DNA of 15,087 bases from CALJUZ01 sp003387805 (lineage in GTDB: Bacteria > Bacillota > Limnochordia > Limnochordales > ZCTH02-B6), in the NCBI GenBank assembly GCA_937975235.1, contig CALJUZ010000192.1:1-15087 (forward strand), read 5' to 3'. Made by a program: the position numbers and the translations under genes. Within the stretch, counting starts at the first letter, position 1. Each line of letters opens with the position of its first letter. Under the pieces are notes generated by a model. That model saw only the letters and a list, made by a program, of their open reading frames with translations. It was not told the origin of the DNA and did no database searches. Shown piece after piece: positions 1 to 11,639 of this stretch.

Positions 1-50
1 AAGGCGGCCGCACCGTGGGCGCCGGCGTCGTCACCAAGATTATCGCCTGA
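1..50 (+). CDS. tuf: Elongation factor Tu, C-terminal end only (upstream tuf copy)
   Basis: Only the last 15 codons and the stop (TGA, 48-50) are in the window; the gene starts before base 1. The peptide GGRTVGAGVVTKIIA is the conserved C-terminus of EF-Tu domain 3, part of the barrel that holds the aminoacyl-tRNA acceptor end. EF-Tu is the cytoplasmic GTPase that delivers aminoacyl-tRNA to the ribosome. It is followed at once by an intrinsic terminator. The order tuf-rpmG-secE-nusG is known from other bacteria, for example Thermus, and E. coli has tufB-secE-nusG. A second tuf begins at 15006, so this genome probably carries two copies. The identification rests on a short but very characteristic tail. 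Confidence 0.88.
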   Translation, partial: GGRTVGAGVVTKIIA

Positions 51-73
51 AGACGTCGTTGACACGCGGCCAC

Positions 74-97
74 AGACCCCCGCCCAGGGGGTCTTTT
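74..97 (+). terminator. Intrinsic terminator of the upstream tuf unit
   Basis: A perfect 8-bp stem (AGACCCCC at 74-81, GGGGGTCT at 87-94) closes a 5-base loop and runs straight into a short T tract (94-97). It sits 23 bases after the tuf stop and immediately before the -35 box of the rpmG promoter, so it separates the tuf transcript from the following cluster. Confidence 0.85.
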
Positions 98-99
98 CG

Positions 100-129
100 T
101 TGACACATACTGGCGACGTATGCTAAAGT
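100..129 (+). promoter_or_regulatory. Sigma-A-type promoter for rpmG
   Basis: The -35 box is TTGACA (100-105), the spacer is 18 bases, and the -10 box is TAAAGT (124-129) preceded by an extended -10 TGC (121-123). Transcription should begin near 136. The RNA would then start at or near a small hairpin (GTGAC 136-140, GTCAC 147-151), which could protect the 5' end. The -35 box is perfect; the -10 box is weaker, partly offset by the TGN extension. Confidence 0.7.
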
Positions 130-185
130 GGACGAGTGACATTTGCGTCACGCGTTCAGCGTTTTGCCACCGGAGGTGTACCGCC

Positions 186-335
186 GTGCGTGTCGGCATC
201 AACCTAGAATGCACCGTCTGCAAGGAACGCAACTATCGCACGACCAAAAATCGGCGCAACGACCCTGATCGCATCGAGCTGCGGAAGTACTGCAAGCGCT
301 GCCGCACCCACACTTTACATCGGGAGACCCGTTAA
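186..335 (+). CDS. rpmG: 50S ribosomal protein L33
   Basis: This 49-residue protein is a small basic component of the large ribosomal subunit. It carries two Cys pairs, CTVC near residues 9-12 and CKRC near residues 36-39, which together make the zinc ribbon of the C+ (zinc-binding) form of L33. The middle motif NYRTTKNRRN is typical of the family. The start is GTG at 186, chosen because GGAGGTG at 172-178 lies 7 bases upstream and the product then begins MRVGINLECTVC, as L33 proteins do. It stands first in its transcript, behind its own promoter. The codons at its 3' end also hold the -35 box of the secE promoter. Length and motifs leave little doubt. Confidence 0.95.
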   Translation: MRVGINLECTVCKERNYRTTKNRRNDPDRIELRKYCKRCRTHTLHRETR

Positions 336-342
336 TTATAAT
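314..342 (+). promoter_or_regulatory. Sigma-A promoter for secE-nusG, overlapping the end of rpmG
   Basis: TTTACA (314-319) and a perfect TATAAT (337-342) are separated by exactly 17 bases. The -35 box lies within the last rpmG codons (Thr-Leu-His region), and the -10 box starts 2 bases after the rpmG stop. The predicted start is near 349, giving a secE leader of about 45 bases. This promoter lets secE-nusG be transcribed independently of rpmG. Confidence 0.75.
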
Positions 343-394
343 GGGTGTGCGCTTCACGGGCGTCCGTCGCAGTCGGTAAGGGATGTGACCATAC

Positions 395-631
395 ATGGCC
401 GTGCCTACGAAGACAGGCAACGCAACGAACCAATCGCTTCCGGCCCGTCTCGGGCGCTATTTTCGCGAAGTCCGCAGCGAGTTGCGCAAAGTCGTGTGGC
501 CGTCGCGCCAGGAGCTCGTCACCTACACCATCGTCGTGCTGGTGACGGTGGCCGTGGTCGCGATCTTCCTCGGCGTCGTGGACATCGCCGTTTCGGAGCT
601 TTTGACGCTGCTCGGTGCTCTCGGGAGGTGA
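395..631 (+). CDS. secE: Preprotein translocase subunit SecE
   Basis: This is a 78-residue single-span SecE of the short Gram-positive type. It is the inner-membrane clamp that holds SecY together in the SecYEG protein-export channel. A basic, polar N-terminus (residues 1-20) leads into the conserved amphipathic cytoplasmic helix with motif YFREVRSELRKVVWPSRQEL (about 22-41). A single hydrophobic segment of about 25 residues rich in V, I, A and L follows (about 43-67). The start is ATG 395, with a weak, rather distant AAGGGA (378-383) upstream. A second ATG at 385 is in another frame. It is paired with nusG, as in most bacteria; the nusG frame opens directly after the SecE stop, in the same reading frame. 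Confidence 0.95.
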   Translation: MAVPTKTGNATNQSLPARLGRYFREVRSELRKVVWPSRQELVTYTIVVLVTVAVVAIFLGVVDIAVSELLTLLGALGR

Positions 632-674
632 CGAGTTGTCGGCTTTGTCGGCCGCAACTCTCGGCTCATGGTGA
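623..674 (+). promoter_or_regulatory. Strong ribosome binding site and 12-codon mini-ORF ending over the nusG start
   Basis: GGGAGGTG (623-630), the best Shine-Dalgarno sequence here, overlaps the secE stop but lies 37 bases before the nusG ATG at 668. It is well placed for a TTG at 636. That TTG opens a 12-codon frame (MSALSAATLGSW) whose stop TGA (672-674) falls just after the nusG ATG. The nusG ATG has no good site of its own. Translation of the mini-ORF could deliver ribosomes to nusG by coupling. This is inference; the mini-ORF may not be expressed. Confidence 0.4.
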
Positions 675-1327
675 ATGAAAGCCGGCTGGGCGACGCCATG
701 GAGGCAGCCGCGGCGGAAGAGACCGTCGCGGAAGACGCCGCCGCGGAGGAAACCGCCGCCGAGACCGTTCCCAATGAAGAGGAGTCTTCTCCCGACGTGC
801 CCGGCAAGCGGTGGTACGTCATCCACACGTACTCGGGCTACGAAAACAAGGTGAAAGCCAATCTCGAGCGCCGGGTCGAGTCCATGGACATGCAGGACAA
901 GATTTTCCGCATCATGGTCCCGACCGAGGAAGAGATTGACTGGAAAGACGGCAAGAAGCGCATCGTCAAGAAGAAGATTTTTCCCGGCTACGTCCTGGTG
1001 GAGATGATTATCAGCGACGACTCGTGGTACGTCGTCCGCAACACGCCGGGCGTCACCGGGTTTGTGGGCGCCGGCAACAAGCCGGTGCCGCTGGATGAGT
1101 CCGAGGTCAAAGGCATCCTCCGGCAGATGGGCGTCGACGACCCGAAGCCGCGAGTGGCCCTGGAGCCGGGCTCCGAGGTGCGGGTCGTTTCCGGCCCGTT
1201 CAGCGGTTTTACCGGCGTGGTCGAGGAGGTCAACCTCGAGCGCGGCCGGGTGCGGGTCAGCGTCTCCATGTTCGGCCGCGAGACGCCGGTGGAGTTCGAG
1301 TTCAGCCAGGTGGAAAAGATCGACTGA
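668..1327 (+). CDS. nusG: Transcription termination/antitermination protein NusG
   Basis: NusG binds RNA polymerase at the beta' clamp and beta lobe, modulates pausing, and links polymerase to Rho or to ribosomal protein S10. The 219 residues are longer than the usual 175-180. Residues 1-46 are an Ala/Glu-rich low-complexity extension. The NGN domain follows (about 47-155) with KRWYVIHTYSGYE, FPGYV (105-109) and NTPGVTGFVG (125-134). The KOW domain (about 165-219) has GSEVRVVSGPFSGFTG. The start is uncertain: ATG 668, GTG 671 and ATG 698 are all in frame and none has a clear ribosome binding site at normal distance. ATG 668 is kept because a strong upstream site could feed it by coupling. Starting at 698 would remove only 10 residues and leave most of the extension. 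Confidence 0.93.
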   Translation: MVNESRLGDAMEAAAAEETVAEDAAAEETAAETVPNEEESSPDVPGKRWYVIHTYSGYENKVKANLERRVESMDMQDKIFRIMVPTEEEIDWKDGKKRIVKKKIFPGYVLVEMIISDDSWYVVRNTPGVTGFVGAGNKPVPLDESEVKGILRQMGVDDPKPRVALEPGSEVRVVSGPFSGFTGVVEEVNLERGRVRVSVSMFGRETPVEFEFSQVEKID

Positions 1328-1396
1328 CGGCGCCGCGCCGTCGGTCCCGCGGGCCGGCGCGCCGGACGCCGGCAACAATAAACGAGGTGGAACGTC

Positions 1397-1822
1397 ATGG
1401 CGAAGAAAGTGGCTGCCATCATCAAGCTGCAAATTCCCGCCGGCAAGGCGACGCCGGCGCCGCCGGTCGGCCCGGCCCTCGGTCAGCACGCGGTCAACAT
1501 TATGGAGTTCTGCAAGAGCTTCAACGAGCGCACCGCGCATCAGGCCGGGACCATTATTCCGGTGGAGATCACGGTCTACGAGGACCGCTCCTTCACGTTC
1601 ATTACGAAGACGCCGCCCGCGGCCGTCTTGATCAAGCAGGCCCTGGGGCTGGAGAAAGGCTCCTCGGTGCCCCACACCCAGAAGGTGGGCACCATCAGCC
1701 GGGCCAAAATCCGCGAGATCGCGGAGCTGAAACTGCCCGACCTGAACGCCAACGATCTCGACGCGGCCGAGCGCATCATCGCCGGCACGGCCCGCAGCAT
1801 GGGCGTCACGATTACGGACTAA
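1397..1822 (+). CDS. rplK: 50S ribosomal protein L11
   Basis: This 141-residue protein has the standard L11 length and builds the base of the L7/L12 stalk, in the GTPase-associated centre of 23S rRNA. The N-terminal domain (about 1-70) starts MAKKVAAIIKLQIPAGKATP and holds the proline-rich PVGPALGQHAVNIMEFCKSF segment, the site contacted by thiostrepton-type drugs and RelA. The C-terminal rRNA-binding domain (about 75-141) has SVPHTQKVGTIS and ends GTARSMGVTITD. ATG 1397 has a ribosome binding site, CGAGGTGG (1383-1390), 6 bases upstream. The 69-base gap after nusG shows no promoter or terminator, so it is probably read from the secE promoter. It is followed by rplA, its usual partner. Confidence 0.97.
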   Translation: MAKKVAAIIKLQIPAGKATPAPPVGPALGQHAVNIMEFCKSFNERTAHQAGTIIPVEITVYEDRSFTFITKTPPAAVLIKQALGLEKGSSVPHTQKVGTISRAKIREIAELKLPDLNANDLDAAERIIAGTARSMGVTITD

Positions 1823-1839
1823 GTTTCCGCTTTTATCAG

Positions 1840-1873
1840 CGTGGGAGGAGCCTGGCGCTCCGCCTGGACCACG
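1840..1873 (+). promoter_or_regulatory. Candidate L1-binding mRNA hairpin in front of rplA
   Basis: CGTGG (1840-1844) pairs with CCACG (1869-1873), and an inner stem GGAGC (1847-1851) pairs with GCTCC (1857-1861) around a 5-base loop. The two stems are joined by an asymmetric internal loop, GA on the 5' side and GCCTGGA on the 3' side. The 5' strand GUGGGAGG and the closing CCAC match the L1-binding arm of 23S rRNA as I recall it (E. coli GUGGGAGG...CCAC). The structure abuts the rplA Shine-Dalgarno sequence GGGGAGG (1873-1879), so bound L1 could block initiation. The hairpin is visible in the sequence; the function is inferred. Confidence 0.6.
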
Positions 1874-1886
1874 GGGAGGTTTTTGA

Positions 1887-2600
1887 ATGGCTCGCAAAGG
1901 AAAGTCGTACGTCGAAAAGGCCAAGCTGGTCGAGCGCGGCAAGCTGTACAGCCCCGCGGAGGCTTTGGCGCTGGCCAAGCAGACCGCCCGGGCCAAGTTT
2001 GACGAGACGGTGGAAGTCGCGCTGAAGCTGGGCGTGGACCCACGGCACGCGGATCAGCAGGTGCGGGGCACCGTGGTGCTGCCCCACGGCACCGGCCGCA
2101 CCGTGCGGGTGGCGGTGTTCGCCAAGGGCGAGAAGGCCAAGGAGGCCGAGGAGGCCGGGGCGGACATCGTTGGCGCGGAAGATTTGGTCGCGCAGGTGGA
2201 GAAGGGCGAGATCAACTTCGACATCGCCATCGCCACGCCGGACATGATGGCCCTGGTGGGCCGGCTGGGCCGCATTCTCGGGCCGCGCGGCCTGATGCCC
2301 AACCCGCGCGCCGGCACGGTCACCATGGACGTGGGCCGGGCGGTGCAGGAGTTCAAGGCCGGCAAGGTCGAGTTCCGCACCAACAAAGAAGGCGGCGTGC
2401 ACGTGCCCATCGGCAAAGTTTCCTTTGAAGAAAAGGCGCTGCAGGAAAACTTCCAGGCGCTGATGGACGCCATTGTGAAGGCGAAGCCGGCCGCGGCCCG
2501 CGGCCAGTACATCCGCCGGGTGGCCGTGTCCACCACCATGGGGCCGGGCATCCGGGTCAATCCGCAGGAAGCGGCCGTGTTTGTGGCGGCGGACGTGTAA
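1887..2600 (+). CDS. rplA: 50S ribosomal protein L1
   Basis: L1 forms the mobile stalk that moves deacylated tRNA out of the E site, and in many bacteria it also represses translation of its own mRNA. The 237 residues are full length. The family signature lies around residues 125-150 (IATPDMMALVGRLGRILGPR, then GLMPNPRAGTVT). Other conserved segments are VEFRTNKEGGVHVPIGK and the C-terminal STTMGPGIRVN. ATG 1887 has GGGGAGG (1873-1879) 7 bases upstream. A hairpin resembling the L1 rRNA site lies just before this ribosome binding site, which fits autoregulation. The gene is followed by a 298-base gap with the rplJ leader rather than directly by rplJ. Confidence 0.97.
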   Translation: MARKGKSYVEKAKLVERGKLYSPAEALALAKQTARAKFDETVEVALKLGVDPRHADQQVRGTVVLPHGTGRTVRVAVFAKGEKAKEAEEAGADIVGAEDLVAQVEKGEINFDIAIATPDMMALVGRLGRILGPRGLMPNPRAGTVTMDVGRAVQEFKAGKVEFRTNKEGGVHVPIGKVSFEEKALQENFQALMDAIVKAKPAAARGQYIRRVAVSTTMGPGIRVNPQEAAVFVAADV

Positions 2601-2649
2601 AGCGTTGCCGCCGGCGCAGGCACGATGAACATCACCAGCTGAATAGAAG

Positions 2650-2730
2650 ATCCAACGGTTCGGCCGCAGACAGCCGGTGCCCGCCAGGGCCTAAGGAGCC
2701 GACAGGCTCGCCGGCCGAGGTCAGCCATCA
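2650..2730 (+). promoter_or_regulatory. Ribosomal protein L10 leader (L10-L12 binding RNA)
   Basis: The region has the recognisable L10-leader core: AGACAGCCGGTGCCC (2668-2682), a GCCC/GGGC hairpin (2679-2682 with 2687-2690), CCTAAGGAGCC, a GAGCC/GGCTC hairpin (2696-2700 with 2705-2709), and closing GCCGAGG (2714-2720). In known L10 leaders this RNA is bound by the L10(L12)4 complex. In B. subtilis it controls a downstream terminator. The boundaries are approximate and set by eye. Confidence 0.8.
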
Positions 2731-2768
2731 CGCAAAATGGACGCGCCTTGTGCGCGCGCGTTGATGTC

Positions 2769-2805
2769 ACCTCCGATAGGCCGGCGGCCGAATCGGAGGT
2801 TTTTT
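2769..2805 (+). terminator. Intrinsic attenuator before rplJ
   Basis: A perfect 9-bp stem, ACCTCCGAT (2769-2777) with ATCGGAGGT (2792-2800), has a loop containing a further GGCC/GGCC pairing (2779-2782 with 2786-2789). Six T residues follow (2800-2805). It lies after the L10 leader and 93 bases before rplJ, so it should set how much polymerase enters rplJ-rplL. GAGGT of the leader (2717-2721) is complementary to ACCTC (2769-2773) of the terminator, a possible antiterminator pairing. Confidence 0.88.
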
Positions 2806-2898
2806 CGTCGGCGGCCAACGCTCCGGGGCGTCGGGCGCCGCCGGACGGCGACCCGCACGACGCGGGACGACAGGACGCCGTTTGAGGAGGTGATGCAC

Positions 2899-3420
2899 AT
2901 GGCAAGGCCGGAGAAGGTCGCGGCCGTAGAACAGATTCGCGAAGACTTGCAGGCCTCACAGGCGGTGTTCGTCACCGACTACCGCGGCTTGACGGTGACC
3001 CAGATGACGAAGCTGCGGCGCAAGCTGCGGGAGGTGGGCACCGAGTACCGGGTGGTCAAGAACACGCTGGCCCGCCGGGCGGCGGCCGAGGCCGGCGTGG
3101 AGGCGCTGGAGCAGCTGCTGGCGGGCCCCACGGCGGTGGCGTTCGCCAAACAGGATCCGGTGGCCACGGCCAAGGCCCTCAACGAGTTCGCCAAAGACTC
3201 CAAGATCCTGGAGATTCGCGGCGGGCTGCTGGAGGGCAAGCTGCTGGGCGTGGACGACATCCAGGCCCTGGCGGATTTGCCGCCGCGCGAGGTGCTGCTG
3301 GCGCAGGTGCTGGGCGGCATGCAGGCGCCCATCGCGGGCTTCGTCTCCGTGCTGCAGGGCACCCTTCGCAGCCTGGTTTACGCCCTCAACGCGGTGCGGG
3401 AGAAGAAGGAGGCCGCCTGA
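2899..3420 (+). CDS. rplJ: 50S ribosomal protein L10
   Basis: L10 anchors the L7/L12 dimers to the ribosome stalk. The 173 residues cover the N-terminal rRNA-binding domain (KVAAVEQIREDLQASQAVFV, YRGLTVTQMTKLRRKLRE, YRVVKNTLARRA; residues 5-60). The C-terminal helix that carries L12 dimers (about 145-173) ends VREKKEAA. ATG 2899 was chosen because GAGGAGGTG (2884-2892) is 6-7 bases upstream; an in-frame ATG at 2893 touches the Shine-Dalgarno sequence and is unlikely. Expression should depend on the L10 leader and attenuator upstream. The rplL gene follows after 114 bases. Confidence 0.97.
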   Translation: MARPEKVAAVEQIREDLQASQAVFVTDYRGLTVTQMTKLRRKLREVGTEYRVVKNTLARRAAAEAGVEALEQLLAGPTAVAFAKQDPVATAKALNEFAKDSKILEIRGGLLEGKLLGVDDIQALADLPPREVLLAQVLGGMQAPIAGFVSVLQGTLRSLVYALNAVREKKEAA

Positions 3421-3466
3421 GCCGGGCCGGCGCGGCGCAGCCCGCGGGGCCGGCGAACGTGGCAGT

Positions 3467-3489
3467 GTCCGCCGCGTGAGGCGGCGGAC
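3467..3489 (+). other. Strong hairpin between rplJ and rplL
   Basis: GTCCGCCGC (3467-3475) pairs perfectly with GCGGCGGAC (3481-3489) around a 5-base loop. No T tract follows, so it is not a standard terminator. It could slow polymerase, act as an RNA-processing site, or stabilise the rplL message, which must yield several times more protein than rplJ. Confidence 0.6.
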
Positions 3490-3534
3490 GTCGGTCGGTT
3501 GGTATGGAAATTGCACTTTGAGGAGGACGAAACG

Positions 3535-3915
3535 ATGACGAAAGAGCAGATTCTCGAAGCCATCGAGAACATGACGGTGCTGGAGCTGTCCGAGCTGGTC
3601 AAGGCGCTGGAGGAGAAGTTCGGCGTCAGCGCGGCGGCCCCCGTGGCTGTGGCGGCCATGCCGGGCGCCGCCGGCGGCGCGGCGGCGGCCGAGGCCGAGG
3701 AGAAGACCGAGTTCGACGTGGTGCTGACGTCGGCCGGCGACAAGAAGATCCAGGTCATTAAGGTCGTGCGCGAGCTGACGGGCCTGGGCCTCAAGGAAGC
3801 CAAGGACCTGGTGGACAACGCTCCCAAACCGGTCAAGGAAGGCGTCAGCAAGGAAGAGGCCGAAGAGATCAAGGCCAAGCTGGAAGAGGCCGGCGCCACC
3901 GTCGAGGTCAAGTAA
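3535..3915 (+). CDS. rplL: 50S ribosomal protein L7/L12
   Basis: L7/L12 is the multicopy acidic stalk protein that recruits and stimulates EF-G, EF-Tu and other GTPases. The 126 residues show the expected three parts. An N-terminal dimerisation and L10-binding helix pair covers about 1-32 (MTKEQILEAIENMTVLELSE). A flexible Ala/Gly/Pro-rich hinge covers about 36-56. The compact C-terminal domain (about 58-126) has EFDVVL, KKIQVIKVVRELTGLGLKEA and KDLVDNAPKPVKEGVSKEEA. The start is ATG 3535, with GAGGAGG (3520-3526) 8 bases upstream; a reading frame extending further upstream has no family match there. It lies downstream of rplJ with a hairpin between them and is followed by a long gap before rpoB. 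Confidence 0.97.
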   Translation: MTKEQILEAIENMTVLELSELVKALEEKFGVSAAAPVAVAAMPGAAGGAAAAEAEEKTEFDVVLTSAGDKKIQVIKVVRELTGLGLKEAKDLVDNAPKPVKEGVSKEEAEEIKAKLEEAGATVEVK

Positions 3916-3950
3916 GCGGTTCCCCTCCTGCGGAATACGCATCCATGGAC

Positions 3951-3988
3951 CCGGTACGGCGGCCGCGGGGCCGCGGCCGCCGCACCGG
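3951..3988 (+). other. 18-bp GC-rich hairpin after rplL
   Basis: Bases 3951-3968 pair with 3971-3988 with a single A/C mismatch (3956 with 3983); the two central bases are GG, so the tip must open slightly. No T run follows, so it is not a classical intrinsic terminator. It may be a 3' end stabiliser, a partial terminator, or a double-strand RNase site; E. coli is known to have an RNase III site and an attenuator in the same rplL-rpoB gap. Confidence 0.7.
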
Positions 3989-4039
3989 GTGCGGGACCTT
4001 TGCTCCCGACTCGCTTCTGACCGTCCGCACACCTGGCTG

Positions 4040-4068
4040 TTGACATCTTTGTCGGCGCGTGGTAGAAT
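4040..4068 (+). promoter_or_regulatory. Sigma-A promoter P1 for rpoBC
   Basis: TTGACA (4040-4045), a 17-base spacer, then TAGAAT (4063-4068), preceded by the extended -10 TGG (4060-4062). The predicted start is near 4075, giving a leader of about 250 bases. It is among the strongest promoter matches in the window and supports separate control of the polymerase genes from the ribosomal protein genes. Confidence 0.85.
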
Positions 4069-4155
4069 CCGATAGTGCGATACCGTCACGATTGGGGATA
4101 TATGCCCTGCGCGCTCTGAAGCATGCCCGACCGAGTCGGGCGGTGCAGAATAGTC

Positions 4156-4184
4156 TTGGCAGCCTCATGCAAAACCTATATACT
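4156..4184 (+). promoter_or_regulatory. Sigma-A promoter P2 for rpoBC
   Basis: TTGGCA (4156-4161) and TATACT (4179-4184) are separated by exactly 17 bases. The predicted start is near 4191, giving a leader of about 137 bases that still includes the alternative hairpins at 4234-4285. An ATG lies at 4191, so a leaderless 11-codon frame to TGA 4224-4226 is possible but unsupported. Confidence 0.65.
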
Positions 4185-4233
4185 GGTGAAATGTTCCCCT
4201 GTGCATCAAGTTGGATATCGGAGTGAGGAGGGA

Positions 4234-4285
4234 AGGTCTCTTTTTCTTGATTTTTGAGAAAAGGACCTGCTCGTCCTTGCTTTTT
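4234..4285 (+). promoter_or_regulatory. Candidate rpoB leader attenuator with two exclusive folds
   Basis: Fold A pairs AGGTC (4234-4238) with GACCT (4264-4268) and, inside it, TTTTCT (4242-4247) with AGAAAA (4257-4262). Fold B pairs AAGGAC (4261-4266) with GTCCTT (4273-4278) around a 6-base loop, followed by GC and five T residues (4281-4285), which is terminator-like. Bases 4261-4268 are shared, so the folds exclude each other, as in an antiterminator/terminator switch. Fold B is only 6 bp, so it would be a weak or conditional terminator. The function is inferred. Confidence 0.45.
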
Positions 4286-4327
4286 CCTGATGCTCCCAGC
4301 CAGATATAGTCAGAAGAGGTGATGGGT

Positions 4328-7993
<3,666 letters not shown>

Positions 7994-8005
7994 GGGGGCA
8001 TTCGC

Positions 8006-11572
<3,567 letters not shown>

Positions 11573-11575
11573 TCG

Positions 11576-11604
11576 TTGACAGCGTTTCGGGTGGGTGCTA
11601 GAAT
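11576..11604 (+). promoter_or_regulatory. Sigma-A promoter for the L7Ae-rpsL-rpsG-fusA-tuf operon
   Basis: TTGACA (11576-11581), a 17-base spacer, and TAGAAT (11599-11604) with extended -10 TGC (11596-11598). The predicted start is near 11611, giving a short leader of about 29 bases. It begins 3 bases after the rpoC stop. The hexamers are the same as those of rpoB promoter P1. Confidence 0.87.
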
Positions 11605-11639
11605 ACGAAAGTGTGCGTGCCGCAAGAGGATGATGAACG

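Larger units (their letters stand above)
3916..4327 (+). other. 412-base gap rplL-rpoB: hairpin, two promoters, rpoB leader
   Basis: No convincing protein gene is seen here. In Bacillus this position holds rsmC/ybxB, which is absent. In order the gap holds an 18-bp GC hairpin (3951-3988), promoter P1 (4040-4068), a perfect 7-bp hairpin GCCCGAC/GTCGGGC (4125-4131 with 4135-4141), promoter P2 (4156-4184), and an AT-rich segment with alternative hairpins (4234-4285). The rpoB ribosome binding site comes last. In 4231-4290 only 25 of 60 bases are G or C, unlike the rest of the window. Confidence 0.8.

Noticed and set aside
56..65. Extra TTGACA (59-64) before the first terminator, within TCGTTGACAC, which is repeated at 97-106
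   Set aside because: No -10 box lies at 16-18 bases; the spacer would run into the terminator stem. Only the second copy has a matching -10 box.
1328..1396. GC-rich inverted repeats in the nusG-rplK gap
   Set aside because: Several overlapping GCCGG/CCGGC pairings are possible, but none is followed by a T tract or resembles a known leader, so no terminator or leader is called.
2605..2649. Possible promoter ahead of the L10 leader (TTGCCG, then GAACAT or TAGAAG)
   Set aside because: No -35/-10 pair has both good hexamers and proper spacing. Read-through from rplA is the simpler reading, though a weak promoter cannot be excluded.
2737..2898. Upstream extension of the rplJ reading frame
   Set aside because: It would read through the attenuator hairpin and lacks L10 similarity; the GAGGAGGTG site points to ATG 2899.
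3499..3534. Upstream extension of the rplL reading frame
   Set aside because: It reads through the Shine-Dalgarno GAGGAGG, and L7/L12 proteins begin at MTKEQ.
4191..4226. 11-codon ATG frame at the predicted start of the P2 transcript in the rpoB leader
   Set aside because: It has no ribosome binding site and would require leaderless translation. Its length and composition are within chance.
4247..4309. TTG-started 20-codon frame through the alternative hairpins of the rpoB leader
   Set aside because: The nearest GAGGAGG is about 15 bases upstream, too far, and the codons show no regulatory run of one amino acid.
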